Position numbers and translations under genes: made by a program. A stretch of DNA of 64,000 nt from positions 173,556,488 to 173,620,487 of the forward strand of contig NC_091120.1 of the NCBI RefSeq assembly GCF_040183065.1. Direction: 5' to 3'. The notes under the pieces were generated by a model. It worked only from the letters and a program-made list of their open reading frames with translations, made no database searches and was not told where the DNA came from. This stretch comes from Periplaneta americana. Lineage: Eukaryota > Arthropoda > Insecta > Blattodea > Blattidae. This document shows positions 33,936 to 44,569 of this stretch, piece after piece; the stretch's first letter is position 1; every line of letters begins with the position of its first letter.

Positions 33936-36900
33936 TCAGTACGTAGCATTGTGATTTTACCCTCTTTGGTGATATTTGGTATTAGTTGGCAACACTGAAG
34001 AGACGTCCAAATCAGACTCTTAGGAACTACACTTACGTGATCTCTATAATAACAGTTACACATGTTTATTTTAATTGTTCGTCAGTGACCTAGTGGTTAC
34101 CATTATTTCATTGTTATCACTTGATAATAATGATTATGTGAACTCCAGATCGAAAAGAAATGAAAACATATAACTTCAAAATGTCACTAGTCCATAGCCC
34201 TCTATTTGTGATAATACTAACATACATTTACAGTGTGTGGAAATTGGACATGAGAATCAGTTAAGCTGAGATCAGCAATGCCAAATGCTTGTTATTGAAC
34301 ACCAACCAATCTGATGTAATTCATGTGTGTTCTAGCCTTCTGCCCCAAGGAGTAACGAGCATTTATCTTGAAATCTACGATGAATGCTCCTTCACAATGG
34401 ATGAACTAATTGCATGGGCACATATTCCTATTTCACAAGCTGTTATGAATGGAGAGACACATGAAGATTGGTTTCCCCTCAGTGGCAAGCAAGGTGATGG
34501 AATGGAGGGCATGATCAACCTCGTACTCAGTTACTCCGTAAGTAAAGTTTGTTTCATAAAGAGTGTTTGATATCTAGCTTATTTGCAGTGGTTGCACTCC
34601 TGAAGAGAAATTTATTTTTTCCATACCAGTATTTTAATTATCACACTTTTATGTCTCCTTTTTTAAACTAAAATAGTGTCTTATGAATTTCTTGCTGTTA
34701 GAATAATTTCAAGGAAAAATTGTTCTGGGGCCGGATTCGATCCCGGGATCCTTCGCTTAGCGCATGAATGCTCTACTGACTGAGCTACCCCAGGAACTAT
34801 ACACGACACCATAACAATTTTTCCTTTATGTCCACATAACTCAAATGGTCTGACAACACGCCAGAACTCAACTTTGAGTGTACACAAATTCTGTGTGACT
34901 TAAATTGTGGCTTCCTGCTAATGTACCTCCAGTAACGAATATATTATGCAAATCTGACTTTCAGGCTTTAAGTCACACAGAATTTGTGTGCACTCAAAGT
35001 TGAGTTCTGGTGTGTTGTCAGACCATTTGAGTTGTGTGGATATAAAAGAAAAATTGTCACGGTGTCGTGTATAGTTCCTGGGGTAGCTCAGTCAGTAGAG
35101 CATTTGTGTGCTAAACGAAGGGTCCCGGGCTCGATACCCAGCCCCGGAACAATTTTTCCTTGAAATTATTCAAACCTGCTTTACAGGGAGCTACTACCTG
35201 AAAGCCAGATTTGCATTCTTGCTGTTAATTTTAGAATATCAGGAGGAGCGCTTTCTGTATGTGAAATAAGTTAAAGGTAAAGCTTCGTACTCTGATGACA
35301 TCAGTACTAGAATGAGACAGAGTGGTAGCAATGGAAGATAAAGCTGTTTCTTGTGATTACAACACTAGAAACCATTCCACTATAGTTGAACCATGGCATA
35401 CTTCTCTTGCACAGGTTATGTGGACAGCAGTACATGAAAATTTTATAGAGTAGATGTATTTTCGTCTGCAGCGCATCCAAGGTCATGCTTCAACCATCAT
35501 GGATTAGCTTCTAATAAAGGCTGAACCACTATTTGCCATACATAAAGAAAATATTAGTGTATTCATACATGTGTAATATGGGAGTTCGATTATGTGCTTT
35601 AGTGCGTATGATGACTAGTGTTTACCACATACTTCAACTCAGCTGTGATAAGTAGACCTGTATATTACGCCCCCAAGTTAAATCTGCATCCCATTGAATG
35701 CAAGAGACGAGCACTAGTAGCTCTAATTGCTCTAGTTGTTAGTATACAACCTACTGTTTTGTCTGTGAGTGAGGTTATGTTACAAGAGATAATGCAATGC
35801 GTGAGGTAATATATATAATGTGTGTAAGAAATGCAGTGCATAATATTAACACTTTCACAGTATTTATATGAGTACAACAATTCCAGCTCCTCCTATACAC
35901 GTGTATTCACCACTATCTCATACAACTCGCTGGCACAAACAGTAAACACCTCTTTATCAGCTTAGTATTTACTCATAGATCACAAAGGCCAGAGGAAAAG
36001 AGAACGGTGATTCACATTCTTTCCGGACGCACATTTAACTTAGGCGTGTAGTATGTCGTAACATCTCTGATAGGTCCACCCACAGCCTTGCCACAAGAAA
36101 TGTCTGTACTAAAAATATTTTAATTTTCTGTTAATTTCTCTTTGATTTATACATAATTGAGTTCTATAGAAAAATTTGTATCTAGAACACTTGTATATTT
36201 TTTATGTAGCGAGTATTTGAAGTTTGTTATAAACTTTACCACAAGAAATGTCAGTACTAAAGTATTTTAATTTTTCATTAATTTCTCTTCATTTATACTA
36301 ATATAAACAATCGTCAGTGAGTTCTATAGAAGAATTTGTATCTAGAACACTTGTATATTTTTGATGTAGTGTAGTATTTGAAGTTTATCATAAGCCTTAC
36401 CACAAGAAATGTCAGTACTAAAGTATTTTAATTTTCCATTAATTTCTCTTCATTTATACGAGTATAAACAATCGTCAGTGAGTTCTATAGGAGAATTTGT
36501 ATCTAGAACACTTGTATATTTTTGATGTAGTGTAGTATTTGAAGTTTATCATAAGCCTTACCACAAGAAATGTCAGTACTAAAGTATTTTAATTTTCCAT
36601 TAATTTCTCTTCTATTATACGAGTATAAACAATCGTCAGTGAGTTCTATAGAAGAATTTGTATCTAGAACACTTGTATATTTTTGATGTAGTGTAGTATT
36701 TGAAGTTTATCATAAGCCTTACCACAAGAAATGTCAGTACTAAAGTATTTTAATTTTCCATTAATTTCTCTTCTATTATACGAGTATAAACAATCGTCAG
36801 TGAGTTCTATAGGAGAATTTGTATCTAGAACACTTGTATATTTTTTATGTAGTGTAGTATTTGAAGTTTATCATAAGCCTTACCACAAGAAATGTCAGTA

Positions 36901-39482
36901 CTAAAGTATTTTAATTTTCCATTAATTTCTCTTCATTTATACGAGTATAAACAATCGTCAGTGAGTTCTATAGAAGAATTTGTATCTAGAACACTTGTAT
37001 ATTTTTGATGTAGTGTAGTATTTGAAGTTTATCATAAGCCTTACCACAAGAAATATCAGTACTAAAGTATTTTAATTTTCCATTAATTTCTCTTTGATTT
37101 ATTCGAGTATAAACAATCGTCAGTGAGTTCTATAGAAGAATCTGTATCTAAAACACCTTGTACTTTTCTTGATGTCGTGGAGTATTGAGGTTTATTATAA
37201 ATTGTTTTCTCTTTTACTACAGTTGGCACCTGCCCAACCATCATATGCCCTGTACCCATCAATGGGGCCTGTAGTAATGGTGCCGACACCGATGTATGGC
37301 ATGCGACCCTCCTATGCACCAGTATCAGTGTACACTGCCCCACCAGCGCAGCCAGCGCAACCTGCTCAGCCTCCCCAGCTTTCAGAACAGGAATTGAAAC
37401 AGGTGAGTATTTCGTGATGTTGCATCAGTGAGGAGATACAGATTTGCTAAAGCTGTCATTCTCAATGATTCTAAAGCTGCCATTCAGGCAATTCCAAATG
37501 CCAATACTATAGAAATACTTGAATACTGTAAACTACTCTCCTACCTTCAAGCTGGCAGAAAATACATGATTTTTCAGTGCCCATTGTAGCATCAAAGGGA
37601 ATGACAGACTATCTTACCAGAAAGTGTCTTAATATCTTACAAAATAAACAAAAAGAAATTTTATACCTCTCAATTAAACACAATATTGTGCCGCCATGTT
37701 GGAAGATTCTGGTCACGTCAGGGGGATGTGCGCGCATCTAGCGAGAAGGAAGGCGCGGGGAAATGGAAACTCGAACTATCAGAAACTTAACATTTATTTC
37801 ACATTTAATGTCTTTGACGAAACTTGTAACATACTGTGTCATATCGCATCATGGTCTAAATTGTGCTAAAATGTAATGCAAGATCTATAGTTTACGGAAC
37901 TATCAAATTATTTCCACATTCTTGCAATTATTTAGTTATTTTATATTTTAGATGTTGGTGCGCAAATGGTTATCACACGGTTACTGCTATTTTAAGAACT
38001 GAACTCTAAGATTCTGGAAAAAGAAACACTAACTATATGAAAATAAAAATAGGAATACAGGAATGGTCTGAAGGAGTAGAAAAATGCTTAGAAAGGAATT
38101 TAAAGGATTTTGTAGTTAATTTCAGCCATCAGTGGAAGCAGATTCATAGAAGTAAACAAAATTCCTTATTAACTACTCTGATTGATTGAAAAAATAAATA
38201 AAATTTTCTAAATCAGTATATGATGCAATTCTCACTAGAAAAACAGAAGCTGTATCTAAAGGTACAGTCACACGTCGCTACTTTTGCTGCGCAACTTTTG
38301 TACTGCAGCTGCAAAAGTTGCGTACACGTAAGCCAAAAGTAGCACGATACACGCTACTTTTCGTGTTGTGCAACCCGAGTGCTGCAAAAGTTGCAACTGG
38401 AGTTTGTGAGTCTGTTCACACACAAGGCGCTACTTTTGCAGCCGCAGTCTTGCTGCAGATTTCCATCTCCGTGTTGACTTCTCAATATACATTTTGTGGT
38501 TATGTTCGCATTATTAAGAAACTCATGCGAAAGCGTACTTATCTATTATTTGCTTTTCTGTCCTAACTAGTATTCAGAAATTGACATTATTTTTACTATA
38601 AAGCTTTTAAAAACGCCTATATACTTAAATGATAACCAACAGCATATTCACATAATCAATGTTGGCAACCCTCCTGTTTGGAATTACGCTACGGAAAATA
38701 AAAAAAAAATGAATTATATCATCAGCAAATGTACTCAGACTGTGTTGTGCATTTAATAACTGTTACAAACAATTTATTTTCATTACATATAACATTAAAA
38801 TATATCCAAACAATAAAAGTATCATTGGCACATTTGGGTGGCAACACTGGTCGCAACCACAGCAAAAGTTTCAACAAAACCGATATCAGAAATGCTGGGG
38901 CTGCAACCCTGAGAACCCTGTTCAGACGTCGCTACTTTTAAGCTGTGCGCAGCATGGAAAAGTAGCGGGCAGCAGGTTCGGCAGCCGCTGCTTTTCGGGT
39001 TGCACCATTGTTCACATGTCGCAGTACGAGAGTTGCGCAGTTTTTTGTACTGCAGTGCTGCAAAAGTAGCGACGTGTGACTGTACCTTAACCCATTCACC
39101 TCCTCACCTCATCTCTAGGAAGACCCAGGAAGCTATTCCGTGAAAGTAGTGGTAGACCTAACTGTATACTTTTCCAATTTATATTATATTGTATAGATTA
39201 TTACATGCTATCTTTATTTTACACTACCTACACTAATGTATTGTGCTGAGTGAACACTCTTCAGTTTTGTGAAATATTTTCTGTTCTTTCTGGCTGCAGT
39301 GCCTAATGTAGTGATGATCTGATGTATTAAATAAAATGTTTAATTGACATAAATATATCTTTGTTTTGCAGATAGAAGAGATGTTCCCAAATATGGACAA
39401 GGAAGTTATCAAATCTGTATTTGAGGCAAATAGAGGAAACAAAGATGGCACAGTAAACTCCCTTCTTCAGATGTGTGAATGA
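24608..39482 (+). CDS. Tollip: Toll-interacting protein (Tollip), complete, six exons
   Basis: Exons 24608-24655, 25193-25357, 30736-30869, 34336-34537, 37223-37402 and 39372-39482 join in frame (phases 0, 0, 2, 0, 0) to 279 codons, close to the 274 of human Tollip. Order: Tom1-binding region (about 1-60, with [11 protein letters not shown]), C2 domain (about 62-183, with [32 protein letters not shown] and [11 protein letters not shown]), a Pro/Ala/Gln linker (184-240), and a C-terminal CUE domain (about 241-279, with the [10 protein letters not shown] and NSLLQM signatures). Tollip is a cytosolic and endosomal adaptor: C2 binds phosphoinositides, CUE binds ubiquitin, and the N-terminus binds Tom1. 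It dampens Toll/IL-1 signalling and acts in endosomal sorting and selective autophagy. The identity is based on recognised family sequence and exon-by-exon colinearity. All introns are GT-AG. Confidence 0.97.
25193..25357 (+). CDS. Tollip: Tollip exon 2: Tom1-binding region
   Basis: 55 codons, phase 0 at both ends, acceptor TATTAAAG, donor GTACTG (weaker than consensus). It begins [14 protein letters not shown], matching the family's conserved N-terminal motif, continues through a Gln/Ala-rich stretch and enters the C2 domain with GRLSITVAQ. Confidence 0.96.
26403..26440. repeat. (ATC)n microsatellite
   Basis: About 12 ATC units directly before SINE family C; a short ATC run also follows the SINE at 26670-26682, so the SINE may have inserted into the array. 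Confidence 0.9.
26441..26668 (+). mobile_element. tRNA-derived SINE, family C
   Basis: Head TGGCACAGTTAGTATAGCG and GCAGGTTTGATCCTGGG, body with GACAGGCTGATGTCAG, tail GAGTGTCGTTAAATAAAAC. Lies between ATC microsatellites in Tollip intron 2. Confidence 0.82.
26981..27225 (-). mobile_element. SINE family A copy, antisense in Tollip intron 2
   Basis: Reverse complement of family A, from tail (TTATTTTATGATGC) to head (GGTTTCGTGGGCAGACG). A (TA)n tract at 26946-26978 abuts its tail end, and the second-family LINE starts right after its head. Confidence 0.9.
27235..28330 (-). mobile_element. Second LINE family, reverse-transcriptase remnant
   Basis: Minus-strand text reads, with frameshifts, NYRGIST-like near 28190, [15 protein letters not shown] near 27955-28000, and then [20 protein letters not shown], the C-terminal RT/thumb region, near 27450. 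Different in sequence from the 17201 element. It lies in Tollip intron 2, antisense. Confidence 0.8.
28375..28680 (-). mobile_element. C-terminal remnant of another LINE
   Basis: Minus-strand text resembles the end of many LINE ORF2 proteins: [37 protein letters not shown], then [14 protein letters not shown], with an in-frame stop and a frameshift. It ends in a GAA-rich tail at about 28378-28392. Confidence 0.75.
29081..29153. repeat. (GGTA)-type tetranucleotide array
   Basis: GGTA, GGTG and GATA units; sits at the 3' end of the minus-strand LINE fragment 29155-29800. Confidence 0.9.
29155..29800 (-). mobile_element. LINE C-terminal fragment (Jockey/CR1-like)
   Basis: Open for about 150 codons at 29793-29341: [62 protein letters not shown] and finally FYSVDEFL. 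This is the C-terminal region after the RT. A GGTA-type tetranucleotide array at 29081-29153 marks its 3' tail. Confidence 0.85.
30401..30703 (-). mobile_element. 5'-truncated RTE-like LINE next to Tollip exon 3, with target-site duplication
   Basis: About 300 bp matching the last part of the long copy (20105-20404) on the opposite strand; codes [21 protein letters not shown]. Flanked by identical 12-bp repeats CAATATTGTACT at 30389-30400 and 30704-30715. The clean reading frame and the exact repeats point to a recent insertion. Confidence 0.95.
30736..30869 (+). CDS. Tollip: Tollip exon 3: C2 domain, first part
   Basis: 44 codons plus two bases, acceptor ATTTCAG, donor GTGAGT. It encodes [20 protein letters not shown] and [14 protein letters not shown] copy lies immediately upstream: its target-site repeat ends 18 bases before the acceptor AG. 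Confidence 0.97.
32281..32735 (-). mobile_element. Truncated, internally deleted RTE-like LINE with (ATT)n tail
   Basis: Reads on the minus strand from about 32735 to 32357, then about 25 ATT units to 32281. A deletion joins HNAELQ directly to [10 protein letters not shown]. It lies in Tollip intron 3, antisense to the gene. Confidence 0.88.
32760..32882 (-). mobile_element. Partial SINE family A copy
   Basis: Reverse complement of the middle of family A (GTCCAACACCGAAAGTTAC, TTGAGCAAAAACCCC), more decayed. It lies beside the LINE at 32281-32735 in Tollip intron 3. Confidence 0.75.
33884..33936. repeat. (ATT)n microsatellite
   Basis: About 17 units in Tollip intron 3; a shorter ATT run lies at 33808-33825. 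Confidence 0.95.
34336..34537 (+). CDS. Tollip: Tollip exon 4: C2 domain, second part
   Basis: One base plus 67 codons, acceptor TTCTAG, donor GTAAGT. It encodes [38 protein letters not shown] and [11 protein letters not shown], finishing the C2 fold. Confidence 0.97.
34684..34915 (-). mobile_element. Family D tRNA-like repeat, left arm of an inverted pair
   Basis: Reverse-complement copy with the tRNA-like part at about 34727-34798 and its leader to about 34910. Paired with 34962-35172 in the opposite direction. Confidence 0.85.
34962..35172 (+). mobile_element. Family D tRNA-like repeat, right arm of an inverted pair
   Basis: Leader TTAAGTCACACAGAATTTGT, then GGGGTAGCTCAGTCAGTAGA and the box B CCGGGCTCGATACCC. 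Spacer to the left arm is about 50 bases. Confidence 0.85.
36085..37205 (+). repeat. Minisatellite, seven units of about 161 bp, in Tollip intron 4
   Basis: The anchor ACAAGAAATGTC (last unit ACAAGAAATATC) occurs at 36093, 36241, 36402, 36563, 36724, 36885 and 37046. Spacing is 148 for the first step and then exactly 161 five times. Inner units are almost identical, outer units more diverged. The last unit fades out just before the polypyrimidine tract of exon 5. Confidence 0.95.
37223..37402 (+). CDS. Tollip: Tollip exon 5: proline-rich linker
   Basis: 60 codons, phase 0, acceptor TTACTACAG, donor GTGAGT. Rich in Pro, Ala, Tyr and Met; it ends with LSEQELKQ, the lead-in to the CUE domain. 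A 161-bp minisatellite runs almost up to its acceptor. Confidence 0.95.
38259..39088. mobile_element. Non-autonomous DNA element with TIRs and subterminal repeats
   Basis: Ends AAGGTACAGTCACACGTCGC and GCGACGTGTGACTGTACCTT are exact inverted repeats, continuing imperfectly for over 50 bases. Variants of GCTACTTTTGC and GCAAAAGTTGC recur at least eight times inside. No transposase. In Tollip intron 5. Confidence 0.92.
39372..39482 (+). CDS. Tollip: Tollip exon 6: CUE domain and stop
   Basis: 36 codons and TGA, acceptor TTTTGCAG. It encodes [19 protein letters not shown] and NSLLQM. The Met-Phe-Pro and di-Leu positions that CUE domains use to bind ubiquitin are present. Confidence 0.97.
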   Translation: MEEMFPNMDKEVIKSVFEANRGNKDGTVNSLLQMCE

Positions 39483-40155
39483 ACCAGCAATCAACAGAGT
39501 GAAGTATTGTTGACACAATAGAATGGTTCAGGTAATATTCAACCAGTATTACACCTGCTCTTCGTGGAAACATATGCTGTCATACTTTTTTAATACGTAT
39601 CCAGTTTTTATTTTGTGAATAATGCTTTCATCTGACTTAATGTTTTGCTGCTCCAGTATCCCAGCAAGACAAGAGCATTAGGTTACAGCAGAAGTGAACT
39701 ATGTGTATATAAGAAGATGATTATACAACTCATATCTGTTTATAATGTATATTATTCTAGCAGGCACCAAATATACGTTTTAAATGAAATCCTTTGGGAA
39801 ACTTAAAAACGGAAACTAACTTTTGAAGCAGTTTTTTATATCACTTTAAACTTCTACAGGAACATTTAACTAAGCATAAGTACTTTATATATGACAGGGA
39901 TTTTTTAGGTACTTCCGTTCTTATTAATATCTGAAAATACAGTAAAAGCCCGATATAAAGTGGATTGATATATGACAGATTCAGATATAACATGGTGGAA
40001 AGTATGCCCCCCGAAAAAGTCATTCTGTTTTTCAGTGAATATTAATTTTGTGAAGTTCTGCTTCTGCCGTGAGAATTTTTTCTGTAGCGTACTTGTGGTG
40101 TAGAAGAATTGTATGTAACCCCATTTGAAATCCTCACTTACAGACTTACAATAAA
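39483..40155 (+). other. Tollip: Tollip 3' UTR with candidate poly(A) signal
   Basis: AT-rich sequence after the stop without a convincing reading frame. The first AATAAA on the plus strand after the stop is at 40150-40155, giving a 3' UTR of roughly 670-700 bases if used. Another AATAAA-like site lies near 42240. Confidence 0.5.
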
Positions 40156-40719
40156 TTAGTCTCAGGCCTGCAGTAGGTTGAATGATTAAAAACAGTGTTT
40201 AACTATTTTTAAGTTTCATAGGAGGAAAGTATAGAACTGCTAAGTTTTTTAATTTCAAGTTTGCTGACATAAAATTGTATAGAAGTGCTTTATGTTGCAG
40301 ACTTTTTTTCTCCATTCTTTCATCCTGTTATTGGTCGCTCTGCAAATCACCTTTCAATATAACACTGGTCTGAAGTACGTTCCCTGACATCCACATTGTT
40401 TCGGGCTTTTACTCTATAGTTCTGAAGTTAGACCTAACTTCGTCGTCAGTTAATGAAGAAAGTATTTGGAGTAGATAACAATTAGCGTACTAATATGAGC
40501 TATTTCAACAATAAGGAGTAGTATATCTACTTGTTGGGGCCATTGAAATAGCTTGAAACAATATTCGTGTAACTTGAGCACCCTATGTGTCACATCATAA
40601 CAAAAGTGGTTGGTTGGTTTGTTAGTTGGTTGGTTGGTTGTTTGTTTGGTAGTTTTCACTGCTTAGCTATTTGCTACTGAAATCATTCACCATCTTGCAA
40701 ATCAGTTGTGTTGAATATA

Positions 40720-41422
40720 CAGGGTGAATATAAAGTCTTTGCCTGATTATGATTAATTATATCTCAACATCTGTGCTAGATAGACAAATAAAATCTGTGG
40801 CATTAAGTCGTCCAATATATCGAGTTTTTTTGTGTGTGTTACAGGTACTGTAGTTTAGGAGTGCTGCTGCCACAATGGCGTCTATGCAGGAGAAAGCGCA
40901 GTGTGTTTTGTGGTTCTATGAATCCAGTCCAGAAATCGACGGAAATGCAGCCGTTTGTGTAAAATCTTCACTATGGTGCTCTGAGGTATGCCGGTTTCTC
41001 TGGAGACACAACACATCGATTTCTGTTGACTGTGTTGAAAAGCTGTATGTGCGATATGAACAGTTTCATCACTCACTGCAGGTCTGCCACTTCTTGTCTT
41101 GTCACCAACACTGCCAGTCTCTTTAAATATTTCATACCATTGTTTGATGCTCCTCACATCTGGTGGATCTCGACCATACTCCCTTCAGAACTGTCGCTGA
41201 ACTGTAATAGGCGACCGTGATTCATGGAACCACAAAACACACTTTACTTTCTCCTGCGTAGACGTCATTGTGACAGCAGCACTCCTAAATTACAGTACCT
41301 GTATCACACAAAAATAACTCGATATATTGGACAACTTAATGCCACAGGCTTTATTTGTCTATCTATCGTAGATGTTGAGATATAATTAATCATAATCAGG
41401 CAAAGACTTTATATTCACCCTG
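40720..41422. mobile_element. 703-bp Tc1/mariner-like element with long TIRs (DUF4817-type HTH)
   Basis: CAGGGTGAATATAAAGTC at left mirrors the right end; the inverted match extends about 180 bases, with TA on both sides (40718-40719, 41423-41424). The minus strand codes RSIKQWYEIFKETGSVGDK, RSGRPAVSDETV, then GIPQSTIVKILHKRL, an HTH region common in insect elements. Both TIRs carry the same start-codon segment, so each strand begins a short frame. The catalytic domain is missing. Confidence 0.9.
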
Positions 41423-41424
41423 TA

Positions 41425-42720
41425 TTATTGTTATTAGAAACAACTTCACAATTTAGTTGATGACTCTTATTCATTTGGTGATCTTTCTTTTAAAGAACAC
41501 AATTCGAAAAAAATAAGAATGTGTCTGATACGAAAGTAATCCTAATAATGAGTAACAAATTTTTAATTTACAGTATTTTTGTGGGCAAGATATTGTAGAA
41601 AAACACCTAATTTCTTATTCATCTTCCTGATATCAGACGATTTCTGTACTCTCAGTTTGACAAGGTGACTTCTGAATGTGATAAAAATCTCAGTCCTCTG
41701 TATTGAACTGTTAACATTTTTATTTTTATTTATTCACTTCAGCGGACACTCGACCATTTGCCATTGGCCTAAAATATAATACATTTACAAAAGATACCCA
41801 GAAGTAAAACTGTTGATTTCATAACCTAGAAACATTAAAATAGTTATTGGGTGCCTTAGAAATTGAAACTCCGTGTTAGTGTTTGTAAATATTATAATTT
41901 TTATAAGGAGTGAATCTTCTTCTTATGTAACACATAGATAACTATTCTTCCTATTTTCCAGTTTGTTTCCACTAATGAACTATCGAAATTTCGTCAACAA
42001 TGTTGTCTGCTAAACTTGTTCACATTCCTTGCCATGGGGAAGAACTGAAACAGTGGTTGATGTTGGATGTCAAACAACATGTGTTGTAAGAAATTGTTAA
42101 CCCAAGAGTTACAAAAATATTTTCAAATATGTTCTTTATGTAATCATATAATTAAATTATTATTGAAGTGTTGCTTTGTTGTTGCAAAATAATGTTAATA
42201 TTGTAAATTAATATGGCTGTAGGGAAATTATATCTGCATTAATAAAATACAACAATTGTTTCCATAGTTCTTCACCTCAGCCCAGCACCGAACTCTTGTC
42301 TATACATACATAGTTTCTCTACTTGGTTAAATTTCGTTGTTCATACTCATTTTTGTCAACAGTTGTAAGATATTCTTCAATATTATGCTTAGCTTTGTTG
42401 GTTCTTGTTTCTTAATGTATTTTACCTTGTAGTCGTGTAAGAAGGAAGGAAATAAATACTTTTTTTTTTTGTGAGTTTGTTTGTGAAATTATCAGCTTGG
42501 TTTTATGAGGCGCAACCTCTTGCAGAAGAAACATACGGTAATTCATAAAATTGAATAAAGATGAAGTGAAAAAGGATACAGTAATAATAATAATATATTT
42601 ATTACAACCATTCAGCAATAAAATTGCAATAGTTTAAGTCAGAAAGAAAAATTTTCGCGACGAAAATATGTAACAACATATACAGTATACTATAACATAG
42701 AGTAACTTTGTAATATTCAA
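41425..42720. other. Intergenic downstream of Tollip, unassigned
   Basis: AT-rich; no coding text or repeat family recognised apart from poly(T) near 42460. May include alternative Tollip 3' ends. Confidence 0.4.
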
Positions 42721-42977
42721 GTGTCTACACCTGTGGAGTAACAGTCAGCGTGTCTGGCCGCGAAACCAGGTGGCCCGGGTTCGAATCCCGGTTGGGGCAA
42801 GTTACCTGGTTGAGGTTTTTTCCAGGGTTTTCCCTCAACCCAATACGAGCAAATGCTGGGTAACTTTCGGAGCTGGACCCCGGACTCATTTCACTGGCAT
42901 TATCACCTTCATTTCATTCAAACGTTAAATAACCTAGATGTTAATACAGCGTCGTAAAATAACCCAATAAAAAAATA
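42721..42977 (+). mobile_element. SINE family A copy
   Basis: Nearly identical to 15954-16210 over its whole length; box B reads GGGTTCGAATCCC here. It ends in an A/T-rich tail. Confidence 0.93.
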
Positions 42978-43213
42978 TATATATATTTATATTCAAGTAA
43001 AAAGAATCAAACGAAATCTTTATCTGTAGTAATATTGCATGAGTGCAATTTAATAAGATTATTCAACGAATAAAATTAAATAACTTGCAAAACCGAATTA
43101 TTTATGTAAATGATGATAATTATTATAAAACACAGCAATAAAACATTGTTATGTTTCCTTGTAATGAAGTTCTAAAACAAACTGATATCTATCACAGCAT
43201 ACTAAATACTATT

Positions 43214-43907
43214 TGATATGGAGCTTTCGGGCTAAGATACCGTAGTCTACTAGTGTAGATATTACCAGATGTTTTGTCTACTACTGCAGCAGAAATCTTC
43301 AGTGGTGAGGTATCCTAGATCTAGGGGCAGTCGCTGAAGTCCACGAGTGCGGACTGCCACGACAACGGAACACAACGACCAGTTCAAGGCCACCGAGATC
43401 CAACGAGTGCAGACCGCTGCGACAACGGAACACAACGATCAGTCCAAGGCCACTGAGATCCAATGAGTGCAGACTGCCACGACAACGGTATGCCACTACC
43501 AGCCCAAGGCCACTGAGATTCAGCAGGTGCTGACTGCCGCGACAACGGAACACAACGACCAGTCCAAGGTCACCGAGATCCAGCAGGTGCCATGGAATGC
43601 CATGACCAATCCAAGGCCACCGAGATCCAGCAGGTGCGGACCACCACGACAATGGAATGCCATGACCAATCCAAGGCCACTGAGATCCAACAGGTGCGGA
43701 CCGCTTTGACAATGGAACACCAAGGTCAATCACCGGCTCTATAAATTAGGACACGCAAACAGTCAGGGTATCATTTGCCACAGGTACCCCTAGCAGAAGA
43801 CTGAAGATGCCTGCCGCAGTAGTAATATCTACACCAGTAGACCACGGTATCTTAGCCCAGAAGCTCCATACCAATTAGACACCGGCCGTGAAAGCCTAAA
43901 AGCTAAG
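43214..43907. mobile_element. Inverted-repeat element with internal minisatellite
   Basis: TIR-like arms at about 43218-43275 and 43817-43874 share GGGCTAAGATACCG. Between them (43330-43735) units of about 60 bases repeat around CAACGACCAGTCCAAGGCCA and GAGATCCAGCAGGTGC. Exact 13-bp repeats ACTAAATACTATT lie at 43201-43213 and 43908-43920, a likely target-site duplication. The long minus-strand frame (43733-43299) is a by-product of the repeat. Confidence 0.8.
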
Positions 43908-44326
43908 ACTAAATACTATTGCCAACTACTCAGAGCAGAAATACGAAACAACAATACTTAACTTCAAACATAAGATAAGCTGAAATGTTGCATTAACAGA
44001 ATAAAAACACGAAAAGTTTTTACAGATATTTATTTATTACTTGAAGTTACAGTTATTGAAAACATAATTTTCAAGGTTAAATTTTGTTTGCATTTCTTGA
44101 TTTTCTGTGATTGACACTGAAGTATTGTATGAGGCGTCTTACCAGATAAGACTCTTCCTTACAAAGCATCTTATCAAGAAACACAACTATGATTAATTGA
44201 TATTAAGGAGGTTCTGAAATGTTATTGGCCAATATCGAAAATTCATCTTATAAGTTGAATAGTCCAAGTAATCATGAACACTATAAAAGTTTTTATTTAA
44301 CAAAAAAAGTGTTTTAATTTTTTAAA

Positions 44327-44565
44327 GCCACCGGCGTGGCTCAGTCGGTTAAGGCGCTTGCCTGCCGATCTGAAGTTGCGCTTGGGCTGATTACCTGGTT
44401 GGGTTTTTTCCGAGGTTTTCCCCAACCGTAAGGTGAATGCCAGGTAATCTATGGCAAATCCTTGGCCTCATCTCGCCAAATACCATCTTGCTATCACCAA
44501 TTTCATCGACGCTAAATAACCTCATAGTTGATACAACGTTTTTAAATAACTAGCTTAAAAAAAAA
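44327..44565 (+). mobile_element. SINE family B copy lacking box B
   Basis: Matches 62321-62568, but about 20 bases that carry box B are missing between AAGTTGCG and CTTGGGCTG. It would therefore lack an intact Pol III promoter. Confidence 0.9.
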
Positions 44566-44569
44566 GTTG

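Noticed and set aside
36093-37060. CRISPR-like array
   Set aside because: Units are contiguous 161-bp tandem copies without unique spacers, in a eukaryotic intron.
43299-43733. 144-residue repetitive protein on the minus strand
   Set aside because: The frame follows a 60-bp minisatellite in an inverted-repeat element, other frames there are open too, and there is no splice or start context.
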